NCBI GenBank assembly: GCA_004367505.1
Contig: SFCB01000166.1
Span: forward strand, 1 to 63,674
Reading direction: 5' to 3'
DNA length: 63,674 nt
Origin: Chloroflexi bacterium OHK40
Lineage (GTDB): Bacteria > Chloroflexota > Chloroflexia > Chloroflexales > Chloroflexaceae
Part shown: positions 35,523 through 44,967 of the stretch, piece by piece
Position numbering within the stretch: the stretch's first letter is position 1
Layout of the letters: each line of letters starts with the position of its first letter
Program-made: the position numbers and the translations under genes
The notes under the pieces: generated by a model
Told to the model about the DNA's origin: nothing
What the model saw: the letters and a program-made list of their open reading frames with translations, nothing else
Databases searched by the model: none

Positions 35523-36413
35523 ATGGAGCAACCTGTGCAGATCTGGAACTCAGTCAAGACAACCGCCCTCCTGGCGGGTCTCACCGCCCTCTTCGTCTTC
35601 ATCGGTGGCGCCCTCGGCGGCCAGGTCGGCATGATCCTGGCCTTCGTCTTCGCCCTCGTGATGAATATGGGCGCCTGGTGGTTCTCCGATAAGCTCGCCC
35701 TGCGCATGAGCGGTGCTCGCGAGGTGAGCCCTGTCGAGGCCCCCGAGCTCCACCAGATGGTGGAGGTGCTCTCGGTGCGGGCCGGGATTCCAAAGCCCCG
35801 CGTCTACCTGATCGACAGTGAGACGCCCAATGCCTTCGCCACTGGCCGTAGCCCGGCCCACGGCGCTGTGGCCGTCACCACGGGCATCGCTCGCCTCCTC
35901 AACCGCGACGAGCTCGCCGGCGTGGTGGCCCACGAACTGGCCCATATCAAGCACCGCGATACGCTGATCTCAAGCGTGGCCGCCTCGATCGCCGGCGCGA
36001 TCACGATGATCGCCGACATGGCTATGTGGGGGATGCTCTTCTCCGGCCTCACCGGCCAGGACGAGGAGGAGGATGGTGGGATCGCCGGGATGGTTGGTGG
36101 CGTGCTGATGATCTTCCTGGCGCCGATCGCTGCGATGATCATTCAGATGGCTATCTCCCGCTCCCGCGAGTTCAGCGCCGATGCCGGCGGTGCCCGCATC
36201 CTCGGCGACCCGCTGCCCCTCGCCAGCGCCCTCGAGAAGCTTGAGTGGGCCGCAGGCCGTGTGCCGATGCAGGTGAGCCCCGCCACCTCGCACCTCTACA
36301 TCGTGAACCCGATGATGGGTGGCCTCGCCGGCCTCTTCCGCACCCACCCGGCTACCGCCGAGCGCATCGCCCGCCTCCGCACGATGGCCTCCCAGACGCC
36401 GCTCGCCGTGTAG
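35523..36413 (+). CDS. htpX: Zinc metalloprotease HtpX (M48)
   Basis: A 296-residue inner-membrane protease of the M48B family that degrades damaged membrane proteins. Two N-terminal membrane segments (about 12-32, 35-53) precede the catalytic HELAH motif (137-141) in GVVAHELAHIKHRDTL; two further segments (about 150-175, 190-212) follow. The third zinc ligand is in SREFSADAGGAR. All catalytic residues are intact. A TATACT box at 35333-35338 could be its -10. The frame is open for 33 more codons, but the ATG at 35523 gives the family N-terminus. Confidence 0.94.
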   Translation: MEQPVQIWNSVKTTALLAGLTALFVFIGGALGGQVGMILAFVFALVMNMGAWWFSDKLALRMSGAREVSPVEAPELHQMVEVLSVRAGIPKPRVYLIDSETPNAFATGRSPAHGAVAVTTGIARLLNRDELAGVVAHELAHIKHRDTLISSVAASIAGAITMIADMAMWGMLFSGLTGQDEEEDGGIAGMVGGVLMIFLAPIAAMIIQMAISRSREFSADAGGARILGDPLPLASALEKLEWAAGRVPMQVSPATSHLYIVNPMMGGLAGLFRTHPATAERIARLRTMASQTPLAV

Positions 36414-36470
36414 CGCCATCCGCACGCTCCTCGCTCGCAACAAACTGGCGAGCGTACTTGTCCGGGGAAC

Positions 36471-36500
36471 GCGAGGGACGCAGCCTGCTGCGTCCCTCGC
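36471..36500 (+). terminator. Strong hairpin after htpX
   Basis: A perfect 13-bp stem (GCGAGGGACGCAG / CTGCGTCCCTCGC) with loop CCTG, 57 bases after the htpX stop. It lacks a U-run, common for terminators in GC-rich genomes. Confidence 0.65.
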
Positions 36501-36592
36501 TACGTCTCCCCGGCCCGTTCCGCCGCTGGCATCACCCGTAGGGCATTGGCGCTCCCGAGCCGTATCGCAGGCTCGTCCACGCTCGCCGCCCG

Positions 36593-36622
36593 TTGCCCCG
36601 CCAGCCGCTCACGCGGTACAAT
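36593..36622 (+). promoter_or_regulatory. Leaderless-type promoter for the secreted metallopeptidase
   Basis: TTGCCC (36593-36598), 18 bases, TACAAT (36617-36622), then exactly 6 bases (GAAGCC) to ATG at 36629. This is the same spacing as before 14050 and 11906. Confidence 0.6.
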
Positions 36623-36628
36623 GAAGCC

Positions 36629-38683
36629 ATGAGCACACGCATCACCCGCGCAGCCCTGCTGGCGTTCCTTCTCACTGCCTGCACGCCCTTCCGCGCCGAT
36701 CCGCCCCAACCCACGCCTCCACCGGTGATCCCCACCATGGCCGCCCAACCTGCCGGGGATCCGACGCCAATCCCTATCGGCGCCCCAACCGCAACCCCGG
36801 CTACGGTGAGCACGGCCCCCTCACCAACGCCGCCAGTTCTTCCCACCGCCGCGCCCGTCGCCGACGACCCTGAGCTCGCGGCTCTCGATGCCGCCCAGCG
36901 CCCCCTGCGCGACCAGGTGGCCCTCGCCCGCGCCCTCGGTTCGTGCCGCGCCGCTCCCGCCAGCTGCCCTACCGTCGCTCGCACGACACCCCTTGAGGTA
37001 CAGGTGGGCGAGGTGCGCCCCTTCTGGGTGACCGACCTCAGTAACAATACCCAGTTCGAGATCCAGGCCGAGCTGCGCTACGCTGGCCCCGTGGTGCTCA
37101 TGTACGTCCAGCAGGGGATGTCCTACGACCAGCAGGCCCTCGAGCGCGCGGCCCGGACCTTCGAGCAGGAGATCTACCCCCGCACCCGGGAGATCTTCGG
37201 CTCCGAGACGCAGCCCGGCGTGGACGGTGACACCCGCATCACCATCCTCAACGCCGACGACCCGAGTGGCCAGGTGCTTGGCTACTTCTCCTCCCAGGAC
37301 TCGCTCCCTCGCCAGGTCAACCGCTTCAGCAACGAGCGCGAGATGTTCTTTATGAATATCTCCCTGCTCGACTTCGCCTCGCCCGATTACCTCGACGTGC
37401 TGGCCCACGAGTTCCAGCACATGATCCACCAGAACGAACAACCGGGCAGCGCCACCTGGGTGAATGAGGGCGCCTCGCAGCTCTCCGAGGACCTTAACGG
37501 CTACCTCGATAACGGCTTCGTCTTCTTCTACCTCACCGACCCCGACGTGCAACTCAACACCTGGGGCAATGGCCCCGGCGAGTCGGCGGCCCACTACGGC
37601 GCGGCCCACCTCTTTATGCGCTATATCTACGCCCAGTATGCCGGTGAGGAGCAACTCCGCCCGCTCATCCGCGCCGATGCCGGCGATAACCTCCAGGCGT
37701 TCGTCGAGCTCGCCGCCCGCACCCGGCCCGATCTCACCTCCTTCGGCCAGCTCGTCGCCGACTGGGCCGTGGCCAACCTGATCGACGACCCCGCCATCGG
37801 CGATGGCCGCTATACCTACGCCACCGGTCACGATCTGCCCAACCTGCTGCCGGTGCGTATCCAGCCGCTCGAGATTGCGCCGGAAACCCGGAACGAGCGC
37901 GTGGCCCAGTTCGGCGCCGATTACTATCGCCTCCCGGCTGGCGCTACCGTGAGCTTCCGGGGCACTACCAGCGTGCCGATCGCCGCCGAGCCCACCCGTG
38001 GGCGCTTCAGCTGGTGGAGTGGCCGTAGCGACGATACCTATGCCACCCTCACCCGCCCCGTCAATCTCCGTGGCCTCAGCACCGCCACACTCCAGTTCGC
38101 TACCTGGTACGAGATCGAGGACGACTATGACTACGCCTTTGTGAGCGTCTCCACGGACGGCGGCACAACCTGGCAGACTCTCCCCGGCTCGCGCACCACC
38201 GACTTCGACCCCCAGGGGGTGAACTATGGCAATGGCATCACCGGCGCCAGTGGCGCCCCCGGCACCCGCCTCGACGCCGGTGCCCGTGGTGTGTGGATCG
38301 AGGAGGCGATGGATCTCACCCCCTTCGCCGGCCAGGAGATCCTGCTGCGCTTCTGGCAGATCAACGACCAGGGCTTCAACGCGCCTGGCATGCTGATCGA
38401 CGATATCCGCATCCCCGAGCTCGGCTTCAGCGATGATGTGGAGGGCGACGCCCACGGCTGGCAGGCCGATGGTTTCGTCCGGGTCGATGGCGATCTCCCC
38501 CAGCGCTGGGAGCTACGCCTGGTACGCGGCTCCGGCAACAACGTGACGGTGGAGCCGCTCTCTGTGGCCCCCGACGGGAGCGCGATGGCCAGCCTTGCAC
38601 CCGGCGAGGAGGGCACCCTGGTGGTAGTGGCGGCCACGCCACACACCACCGAGCGGGCCCGCTACGAGCTGATCGTCGAGTGA
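36629..38683 (+). CDS. Secreted metallopeptidase lipoprotein, M6/immune inhibitor A-like
   Basis: A 684-residue lipoprotein. Signal with lipobox LTAC near residue 15, then a Thr/Pro-rich linker (20-80). The peptidase domain carries the zinc motif HEFQH (260-264) followed by WVNEGASQL, which supplies the downstream Glu ligand. The C-terminal part (about 450-600) has LRGLSTATLQFATWYEIEDDYDYAFV-type sequence (here described across two strands) typical of the MAM-like/VEG domain of immune inhibitor A peptidases. Substrate unknown; extracellular protein degradation is likely. Its stop overlaps the ATG of the next gene. Confidence 0.85.
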   Translation: MSTRITRAALLAFLLTACTPFRADPPQPTPPPVIPTMAAQPAGDPTPIPIGAPTATPATVSTAPSPTPPVLPTAAPVADDPELAALDAAQRPLRDQVALARALGSCRAAPASCPTVARTTPLEVQVGEVRPFWVTDLSNNTQFEIQAELRYAGPVVLMYVQQGMSYDQQALERAARTFEQEIYPRTREIFGSETQPGVDGDTRITILNADDPSGQVLGYFSSQDSLPRQVNRFSNEREMFFMNISLLDFASPDYLDVLAHEFQHMIHQNEQPGSATWVNEGASQLSEDLNGYLDNGFVFFYLTDPDVQLNTWGNGPGESAAHYGAAHLFMRYIYAQYAGEEQLRPLIRADAGDNLQAFVELAARTRPDLTSFGQLVADWAVANLIDDPAIGDGRYTYATGHDLPNLLPVRIQPLEIAPETRNERVAQFGADYYRLPAGATVSFRGTTSVPIAAEPTRGRFSWWSGRSDDTYATLTRPVNLRGLSTATLQFATWYEIEDDYDYAFVSVSTDGGTTWQTLPGSRTTDFDPQGVNYGNGITGASGAPGTRLDAGARGVWIEEAMDLTPFAGQEILLRFWQINDQGFNAPGMLIDDIRIPELGFSDDVEGDAHGWQADGFVRVDGDLPQRWELRLVRGSGNNVTVEPLSVAPDGSAMASLAPGEEGTLVVVAATPHTTERARYELIVE

Positions 38684-39543
38684 TGCCACGGCTGCCCCAC
38701 ATCCCCCGGGCGGCGCTTGGCCCAATCTTGCTCGCCTCGACGATTGTGCTGCTGGCCTTCTGGCGCACCCCACCCCCACGACCGGTTATCGCGCCGCCGT
38801 CGGCCATCCAGCTGCCGCCGCCGCCCGAGCGCCCCGTGACGCCCGGCGAGCCGACCCCCACGCCCGCACCGCTCACCGGCAGCTACGCCGAAACCGGCGG
38901 CCTTGATATCGTGAGCGCCGAAGGCCTCTTCAGCCCCGAGGAGCAGGCCCGCCTGGCTGCCGAGCTCGACAGGGCGCTCGCCTATGTCGTCGAGCGCTTC
39001 GGCACATCGCCGGCTGGCCGCATCAGCACCTACATCGGCCTGGAACCCGGCTGCGGCATCCACGGCATCGCCTACACCGATGTGCGCACCGTCCAGGTTT
39101 TTACCTGCCGCGACCTGCCCACCAGCCGCGCCGTGAACATCCTGGCCCACGAGTTTGTGCACCAGCTCTGCCACGATCGCTACGGCGACCGCCACCTCAG
39201 CGCCGATCTGGTGCTCATCGAAGGGACGGCCACCTGGGGGGCGGGCGCCTACTGGCTCGGCGGCGCGCCCAACTTCCGCGCCTTCGTCCGGCCCTGGGTC
39301 GAGTCGGGCGCCGCGCTCCCACTCGCCGAGAGCTATATTGGCCGCCCGATCGCCGACATGAACAAGCTCTACTACCAGTGGGCCAGCTTCGTCGAGTTCC
39401 TGATCGAGACCTACGGCCGCGAGCGCTTCGATGCGCTCTACCTCACGGGCCAGAACTACCCCGCCTCGGCCGACTACCTCGGTATTTACCAGAAGAACTT
39501 CTGGGAGCTGGAGGAGGAGTGGCGCGCCTGGGTGCTTAGCTGA
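38683..39543 (+). CDS. Membrane-anchored metallopeptidase (MA-like gluzincin)
   Basis: A 286-residue protein with an N-terminal signal anchor (about residues 8-25), a Pro-rich linker (30-65) and a peptidase-MA-like domain. The zinc motif is HEFVH (156-160) and the gluzincin Glu is in LIEGTATWGAG about 25 residues later. ATG overlaps the previous stop (TGATG), so the two secreted peptidases are translationally coupled. The 3-prime end overlaps the convergent lycopene cyclase gene by 8 bases. Confidence 0.82.
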   Translation: MPRLPHIPRAALGPILLASTIVLLAFWRTPPPRPVIAPPSAIQLPPPPERPVTPGEPTPTPAPLTGSYAETGGLDIVSAEGLFSPEEQARLAAELDRALAYVVERFGTSPAGRISTYIGLEPGCGIHGIAYTDVRTVQVFTCRDLPTSRAVNILAHEFVHQLCHDRYGDRHLSADLVLIEGTATWGAGAYWLGGAPNFRAFVRPWVESGAALPLAESYIGRPIADMNKLYYQWASFVEFLIETYGRERFDALYLTGQNYPASADYLGIYQKNFWELEEEWRAWVLS

Positions 39544-41788
39544 GCCAGCCCATCGCCCGCCACTCTGCGTAGCTGGCTCGCACCCGCAGGCCCAGCGCAG
39601 CCGAGCGCGCGTCTGCCAGATCAACGAGCAAGCGCTCCGCCATCGGACCACCAAGGCGCGCGATGGCCGCCAGTGCCGCCGACCAGCTGAAGCGCAGATA
39701 GTCGCCCGCCCACTGCGCTATTCCCCGCGGCCCCAGCACGCCCCACGCGGCCAGCAGGATCTGCGGCCAGCGCCGCAGCACGCCGAAGAGCATGGGGTGA
39801 TAGTCCCCCCAGCGCATCCGGTCGCGGAAGTAGCGCGTCGCCCGGTCCACGCCGAGATCGTCGTTGAGCACCGCGTAGAACAGGTTCTGCAGCCGGTTCA
39901 CGTTATCCGGCGCGTCCCAGGGGTGCATAAAGCGACTGAAGACCCAGTTGAGCGAGACGTTGACTTGAAACGGGTTGATCAGCGCCAGCTGGTCTGGCTC
40001 GAGCAGTTCGTGGCGCAGCGCGTGATCGAGCAGGCCGGTGGTGCGCCGCAGGTTGCGCACGTGGGAGCCGAAGCCGCAGAAGGTGAGTGGGCTCTGCTGG
40101 GCCGCCGAGTCGCCGACGGGCAGCACGCCCCGGGGTAATGGCGCCTCCTGCCGGCGCAGGCTGTGGCGCGCGGGGATGTAGCCGTACACCGGCTTGACAT
40201 GGTGGAACCCGGGCCCGGGCCGCTTATAGGTGGGCAGCAGCGTGAAGTACTGCTCAAAGAGATCGAGCAGCGAGTAGCGCGGCGAACCGGCCCGCAGGCC
40301 GCCCACAGGCGAGCCCCCACCAGCCGTTTCCACCGTTGAGTAGTAGAAGAGGTAGACCGTCAACTCATCACCGCGACCGGGAAAGCCCTCCCACATGAGC
40401 TGCTCGCCGCGCTGAGCATCGGCGACACTCATTAGAATATCGCCGAGGGTGGGGTCGTACTCGCCCGGCCCGTTGCCCCTGGCAAAGCCCGACGCAACCG
40501 TGCCTACCGTCGGGCAGACCCCGGCGAAGGGGCGGCCGGCGTGGCGGTAGAGCGCCAGGGGCGAGGTGCTGCCCATGCCATCGAGCAGGAGCCGGCCCGT
40601 GTAGCACTCCAGCGCCCCGGTCGTCAGGTCCTGTAGCTCAACCTCTACCCGCAGTGGCCCGGCGGCGGCCACTCGTAGCCTGCGAAAGGCGCGCCCACTG
40701 AGCACCGTGCCGCCAGCCTCCTCCAGCTTACGGCGCATCAGGCGCAACAGGGCGCCCGCATCCAGCGCCACATTAAGTACCTCCGGCATCCAGAGATCCA
40801 CCGCGCGCACATCGCTCCCGGGGCGGTTGTAGAAGCGCACAAGGCCATTGCGGTACTCGCGCATGATCACGGGCTCAAGCTCGGCCCAGCTCACCACGCC
40901 GCTCGCTACCAGCGCCGCGAGCTCTTCACGGCTGATATTCCACTCGCGGTGCGCACAGCCCACTTCACTGCGGTCGAAGATCAGCACCCGCCACCCGAGC
41001 CGGGCGGCCATCACGGCGGCATGGAGCAGTCCCAGCCCACCACCGGCGTAGATCAGATCGTAGGCCGGGGCCTCAGGCAGCACCGGCACGAGCTCATATA
41101 CATCCCGGTCATACTCGCCGCGCATGATCCGCTCCCAGCCCCGCTCCAGGCGCGCTACCCGCTCAAGGTGATCGAGGGCGCCCATAGCCGCAAAGTGTGC
41201 AACGGTCAGCGGGTAGCGGAGCCTCAGCCGCTCGGCGAGTGCGGCCTGGGTCGGGGTGGCCGTATGGAGCTCCTGAGGAAGCGGCGTTTCCACCTCCTCT
41301 CCACGACCGGCCTCTACCACCACCGACGCGCGCACGCGCGCCGGGGCGGTAGCCGGCGCCTCCAACTCGGCGGCGCGCAGCAGCGCGCCGAGCCGTGCCA
41401 CAACGGCGCGCAGCGCGCGGCTCACACGCCGGCGCAGCGCCGCTACACGCCAAAGCCCGGCCCGGCCCGGCGCTTCGACCACCAGTCGCAGCTCGGCATG
41501 CGACGAAATGACCGCGTCGCGCAGGGTCAACTCAAGCGTGAGGCAGGGGCCGTGGCCGGTCGCCGGAGCAACACGCCACCCGATGACAGCCATGTGGGCA
41601 TCGCCAGCACGGTGCTGATCCACGAGCGTGTAGAGCTCGCCGCCGTAGCGCCAGAACGTGCCGAGGCGCTCAGCACCGATCGCGCCTGCCCAGGCAGCCG
41701 GATCGCGGAGCACGGCGGTGGCTGCGGACAGAGGTGCCGGCAGCTCCAGATAGTCGCGGTAGGTCAAACGCAGCATGCGCTCGCTCAC
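39536..41788 (-). CDS. CruA/CruP-family lycopene cyclase with N-terminal extension
   Basis: A 750-residue FAD-dependent protein. From about residue 190 it matches the CruA/CruP cyclases: LDHLERVARLERGWERI, a dinucleotide site YAGGGLGLLHA (247-257), the DRSEVGCAHREWNISREEL segment, MPEVLNVALDAGALL, LLDGMGSTSPL, the LPVGDSAAQQSPLTFCGFG motif and NPFQVNVSLNWVF. Such enzymes cyclise the psi ends of lycopene to beta rings, giving gamma- or beta-carotene. Residues 1-about 190 are extra. Part of it (LTYRDYLELPAPLSAATAVL ... WRYGGELYTLVDQHRAGDAHMAVI) resembles a START/SRPBCC-like ligand domain, by pattern only. Start GTG overlaps the preceding stop by 4 bases; ATG at 41776 is the alternative. Confidence 0.82.
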   Translation of the reverse strand: MSERMLRLTYRDYLELPAPLSAATAVLRDPAAWAGAIGAERLGTFWRYGGELYTLVDQHRAGDAHMAVIGWRVAPATGHGPCLTLELTLRDAVISSHAELRLVVEAPGRAGLWRVAALRRRVSRALRAVVARLGALLRAAELEAPATAPARVRASVVVEAGRGEEVETPLPQELHTATPTQAALAERLRLRYPLTVAHFAAMGALDHLERVARLERGWERIMRGEYDRDVYELVPVLPEAPAYDLIYAGGGLGLLHAAVMAARLGWRVLIFDRSEVGCAHREWNISREELAALVASGVVSWAELEPVIMREYRNGLVRFYNRPGSDVRAVDLWMPEVLNVALDAGALLRLMRRKLEEAGGTVLSGRAFRRLRVAAAGPLRVEVELQDLTTGALECYTGRLLLDGMGSTSPLALYRHAGRPFAGVCPTVGTVASGFARGNGPGEYDPTLGDILMSVADAQRGEQLMWEGFPGRGDELTVYLFYYSTVETAGGGSPVGGLRAGSPRYSLLDLFEQYFTLLPTYKRPGPGFHHVKPVYGYIPARHSLRRQEAPLPRGVLPVGDSAAQQSPLTFCGFGSHVRNLRRTTGLLDHALRHELLEPDQLALINPFQVNVSLNWVFSRFMHPWDAPDNVNRLQNLFYAVLNDDLGVDRATRYFRDRMRWGDYHPMLFGVLRRWPQILLAAWGVLGPRGIAQWAGDYLRFSWSAALAAIARLGGPMAERLLVDLADARSAALGLRVRASYAEWRAMGWLS

Positions 41789-42048
41789 TGGCCAACTACC
41801 CCCGAGCCCCCACGGCCCGCTCGCCGTAACCGTTCGACCCGATCCCAGCGCGGGGCGATCGGCAAGCGTGCTGTCGGCAGCCCCAGCACAGCCAGCCGGG
41901 CTGCGTCGTGCCAGCCACTGCCCGGGGGCGCCGGCACGGTGGCGCCGAGGGATGCCTCTTCTTCCAGCACGCACGTGATAGCCGCTAGAGCGGCGACGGC
42001 CTCGACTTCGTCGGTGTCGCCACCGCAAACGGAGATATCTGCTGCCAC
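41785..42048 (-). CDS. Small ORF coupled to the lycopene cyclase gene
   Basis: An 87-residue product read from a GTG at 42048. A GTGA overlap with the cyclase start supports it being real. The sequence pattern (SVCGGDTDEVEAVAALAAITCVLEE, then W-x3-ARL and a PRW-x-R tail) is reminiscent of acyl-CoA carboxylase epsilon-type small subunits, which is a pattern guess only. No carboxylase subunits are nearby. The start is uncertain; the frame is open further to 42171. Confidence 0.45.
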   Translation of the reverse strand: MAADISVCGGDTDEVEAVAALAAITCVLEEEASLGATVPAPPGSGWHDAARLAVLGLPTARLPIAPRWDRVERLRRAGRGGSGVVGQ

Positions 42049-42180
42049 GAGATCTCGTCTTTCTATCTCAGGTCTACCGGACTCCACGAGCGACACACGC
42101 TTCGCCGTGGCAGCTCCCCGCAGACAGCGCCTTCGTCCGGCTCGACGGGGTAGTACACCGGGGGGCCACACGGGGGCGGA

Positions 42181-42915
42181 TCAGAGCAGACGGCCGAGCA
42201 TCGTTTGCTGGGCCTGAAGCTCCAGGGTGGCATCGAGGGGCGCAAGGACCGTCGCGGAACCGTAGCGCCGCGCAAGTGCCAGGCTGATCAGGTGATCCGT
42301 AAACTGGGGGTTCTTCGGCAGCAGCGCGCCGTGCAGGTAACAGCCGAAGGTATGGCGGTACACCGCGCCGCCAACCCCGTCCTCGCCGTTATCGCCGTGG
42401 CCGACGAGCACCCGCCCCAGCGGGCGCACCCCTGGCCCGTGGTAGGTACGCCCGCTGTGATTCTCAAAGCCGACCAGCCGCACCACCGCGCCGCCGAGCT
42501 CTGCCTCCACCACACTATTGCCGATCAGGCGCTGCTTCCCGCCGAGCGTATGCACATCGAGGGCACCGAGGCCGGGCAGCCGCTCGCCGGTGTGGGTGAG
42601 GAAGTAGTGTCCGAGCAGCTGATAGCCTCCGCAGATGGCGAGCAGCACCAGGCCATCGTCGATCGCCGCGCGCAGCCCCGGCCCCTGGCGCTCCAGCAAG
42701 TCGTTGGCGATCAGGGCCTGGCCGCTATCCTGGCCACCCCCAAAGAAAGCCAGGTCGAAGTTGGACCACTCTACCGCGCTCCCTGGCTCGACGGCCGTCA
42801 CCGAGAGCTCAATGCCCCGCCACGCGCAGCGACGCTGCAGCGCGATCACGTTGCCGCGATCGCCGTAGATCGACATCTCGGCAGGGTAGAGGTGAGCAAG
42901 CGCAAGCGTCAGCAT
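42181..42915 (-). CDS. Type 1 glutamine amidotransferase, GatD-like
   Basis: A 244-residue CobB/CobQ-type class I amidotransferase resembling GatD, the glutaminase of lipid II isoglutaminyl synthase (with MurT). The nucleophile is C95 in [12 protein letters not shown], with the His in [14 protein letters not shown] (about 191). It begins [19 protein letters not shown], as GatD proteins do. MurT, the usual partner, is not adjacent; the neighbour is proA, whose stop overlaps this start by 7 bases. The role is probably amidation of peptidoglycan D-Glu. Confidence 0.8.
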   Translation of the reverse strand: MLTLALAHLYPAEMSIYGDRGNVIALQRRCAWRGIELSVTAVEPGSAVEWSNFDLAFFGGGQDSGQALIANDLLERQGPGLRAAIDDGLVLLAICGGYQLLGHYFLTHTGERLPGLGALDVHTLGGKQRLIGNSVVEAELGGAVVRLVGFENHSGRTYHGPGVRPLGRVLVGHGDNGEDGVGGAVYRHTFGCYLHGALLPKNPQFTDHLISLALARRYGSATVLAPLDATLELQAQQTMLGRLL

Positions 42916-44183
42916 CGGCTCAGATACGCTCCCTCCCCGATCCAGCGGAATGTCGTCAGCGCGACCAGGCCCATTGGCCCGCGCCAGTGGAGCTTCTGGG
43001 TGCTCACCGCCACCTCGGCCCCCAGCCCGAACTGGCCACCATCGTTGAACCGTGTGCTCGCGTTCACAAACACGGCAGATGCGTCCACTTCCCGGGTGAA
43101 GCGCTCGGCAGCGGCGCGGTCGTTGGTCAGAATGGCCTCCGTATGGCCGGAGCCGTGCTCGGCGATAAAGTCAATCGCCTCGTCCAGCCCACGCACAACC
43201 TTGACGGAGAGCACCAGGCCGAGAAACTCGGTTCCAAAGTCGCCCGGAGCAGCAGGCACCACGCGCCAGGAAGCGACATCAGGCTGGTCGGCCAGCACCG
43301 CCAGACTCTCCTCATCGCAGCGCAACTCAACGCCGGCAGCGCAGAGGCTCCTGGCCACGGCAGGAAGCAGCACCGGTGCTACCTCACGTTGCACCAGCAG
43401 CGTATCAAGCGCATTGCACACACTCGGACGCTGAACCTTCGCGTTATGGATGAGTGGCACCGCCCGCCCGAGGTCAGCCGTGGCATCTACAAACAGATGC
43501 ACCACCCCAATACCGCCGGTAATCACGGGGATGGTCGCGTTCTCGAGGCAAAAACGGTGCAACCCCGCGCCGCCACGGGGGATGATCATATCCACGTAGC
43601 GATCAAGTCGCAGCAGCGCACGCACAACCGCCCGGTCGGGGTCGGTGATACTCTGCACCGCCTCAGCGGGGAGCCCGGCCCGCTGGAGGCCCGCCGCGAT
43701 CGCCGTGGTGATCGCCGCCACACTCCGGGCAATATCGGAGCCACCGCGCAGAATCGCGGCATTGCCCGTCTTGAGACAGAGCGCGGCGATATCCACCGTC
43801 ACATTCGGGCGAGCCTCATAGATCACGCCGACCACGCCAAGGGGTGTGCGCCGTTTATGGAGCCGCAGACCGTTCGGCAACGTAACGGCATCGAACGTCT
43901 CGCCGACCGGGTCGGGCAGCGCGGCCACACTCCGCGTATCGGCGGCGATCGCCGCCAGGCGCTCAGGCGTGAGCAGCATCCGATCGAGGAGCGCCGCGCT
44001 GGTCCCGGCGGCCCGGGCCGCCTCCATATCTGCGGCGTTCGCCGCAAGGATGGCGCCCTGGTGCTCAAGCAGCGCGTCGGCGACCGCGTTCAGCGCCCCG
44101 TTTTTCACTTCCGTGCTCAAGCCCGCCAGGCGCCGCGCCGCCGCCTTCGCCCCCCGGCCGATTGTCTCAAGATCCATCCTCAT
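42909..44183 (-). CDS. proA: Gamma-glutamyl phosphate reductase
   Basis: A 424-residue aldehyde-dehydrogenase-fold enzyme reducing gamma-glutamyl phosphate to glutamate semialdehyde in proline synthesis. Motifs include [26 protein letters not shown], the catalytic Cys in [13 protein letters not shown] and [19 protein letters not shown]. The length is normal. ATGA overlap with the upstream membrane-protein gene supports ATG 44183 (MRMDLE); ATG 44177 is the alternative. proB is not in the window. Confidence 0.96.
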   Translation of the reverse strand: MRMDLETIGRGAKAAARRLAGLSTEVKNGALNAVADALLEHQGAILAANAADMEAARAAGTSAALLDRMLLTPERLAAIAADTRSVAALPDPVGETFDAVTLPNGLRLHKRRTPLGVVGVIYEARPNVTVDIAALCLKTGNAAILRGGSDIARSVAAITTAIAAGLQRAGLPAEAVQSITDPDRAVVRALLRLDRYVDMIIPRGGAGLHRFCLENATIPVITGGIGVVHLFVDATADLGRAVPLIHNAKVQRPSVCNALDTLLVQREVAPVLLPAVARSLCAAGVELRCDEESLAVLADQPDVASWRVVPAAPGDFGTEFLGLVLSVKVVRGLDEAIDFIAEHGSGHTEAILTNDRAAAERFTREVDASAVFVNASTRFNDGGQFGLGAEVAVSTQKLHWRGPMGLVALTTFRWIGEGAYLSRC

Positions 44184-44593
44184 GGCCCACGCCCCTTGCC
44201 TACCTCCTCGTCGCGTTCGCGCCCGTCGCCCTCTGCGCGTTCGCCTCCTTCGCGTGCGTCGCGCTCGCCCCCTGCGCGGTCCCTCGCGGCCGCCACATAG
44301 TCGCTGGCGCGGCGAAACTGCTCCCGCAACTCACCCGCACGGTAGGCGAGGACGAGCGCCGTCAGGCTGCCCAGGAGCAGCGCGAGCCCCACGCCCACGA
44401 GCACCGTCAGCAACGCCGGACTCGCCAGGCCGAAGGTCACGCCCCCATTCGCCAGCGTGATCACGCCGAAGCCAGCCGCCCCGAGCAGAAAGGCCTGGCG
44501 CCGCCGCGATCCCCGTGCCGCCCGGCGTGCCTCCCGCCCGAGCAGCAGCGTCGCCAGCAGCGCGATGATCAGCCGCAGCAACTCCTGTGACAT
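44180..44593 (-). CDS. Small membrane protein
   Basis: A 137-residue protein with three hydrophobic segments (about 3-18, 33-55, 58-85) and a highly charged Arg/Glu/Gly-rich tail (about 95-137). No family recognised. It is first in the minus-strand run ending in proA and gatD, joined to proA by an ATGA overlap. Strand-specific upstream region 44594-44680 shows no clear promoter. Confidence 0.6.
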   Translation of the reverse strand: MSQELLRLIIALLATLLLGREARRAARGSRRRQAFLLGAAGFGVITLANGGVTFGLASPALLTVLVGVGLALLLGSLTALVLAYRAGELREQFRRASDYVAAARDRAGGERDAREGGERAEGDGRERDEEVGKGRGP

Positions 44594-44967
44594 AAAGGGT
44601 CCACCCGCTAGCGGAGCTCACCGCCAGCGAGACGGTGCAGCACCTGTAGGCATTCAGCAGCCCGGGATGTGCGCCACGCGCCATCACGACGCCCCTGCCA
44701 GATGTGCGCTGCAGTTCCCAGGCTTCGCCCCGTTGCCGTACCGGTAGCCTTGAAGCTCCACGCCCGGCGCCCACCGGACACACACGGGCGCTAGCGCCAC
44801 ACGCCTGTTGTTGCCCGCTGCTGGCGAACCCCGTACGATGCAAAGCGTCCCTCGGACGCGGATCACCTTGCGATGCAATAACCCGTCCTAGCAGCCGGGA
44901 CACATCCCTGTTCAATTGTACCATCAGATAGCAGGGCTGCTACCGGGGCGGTGTCCCATCCGGCTCA

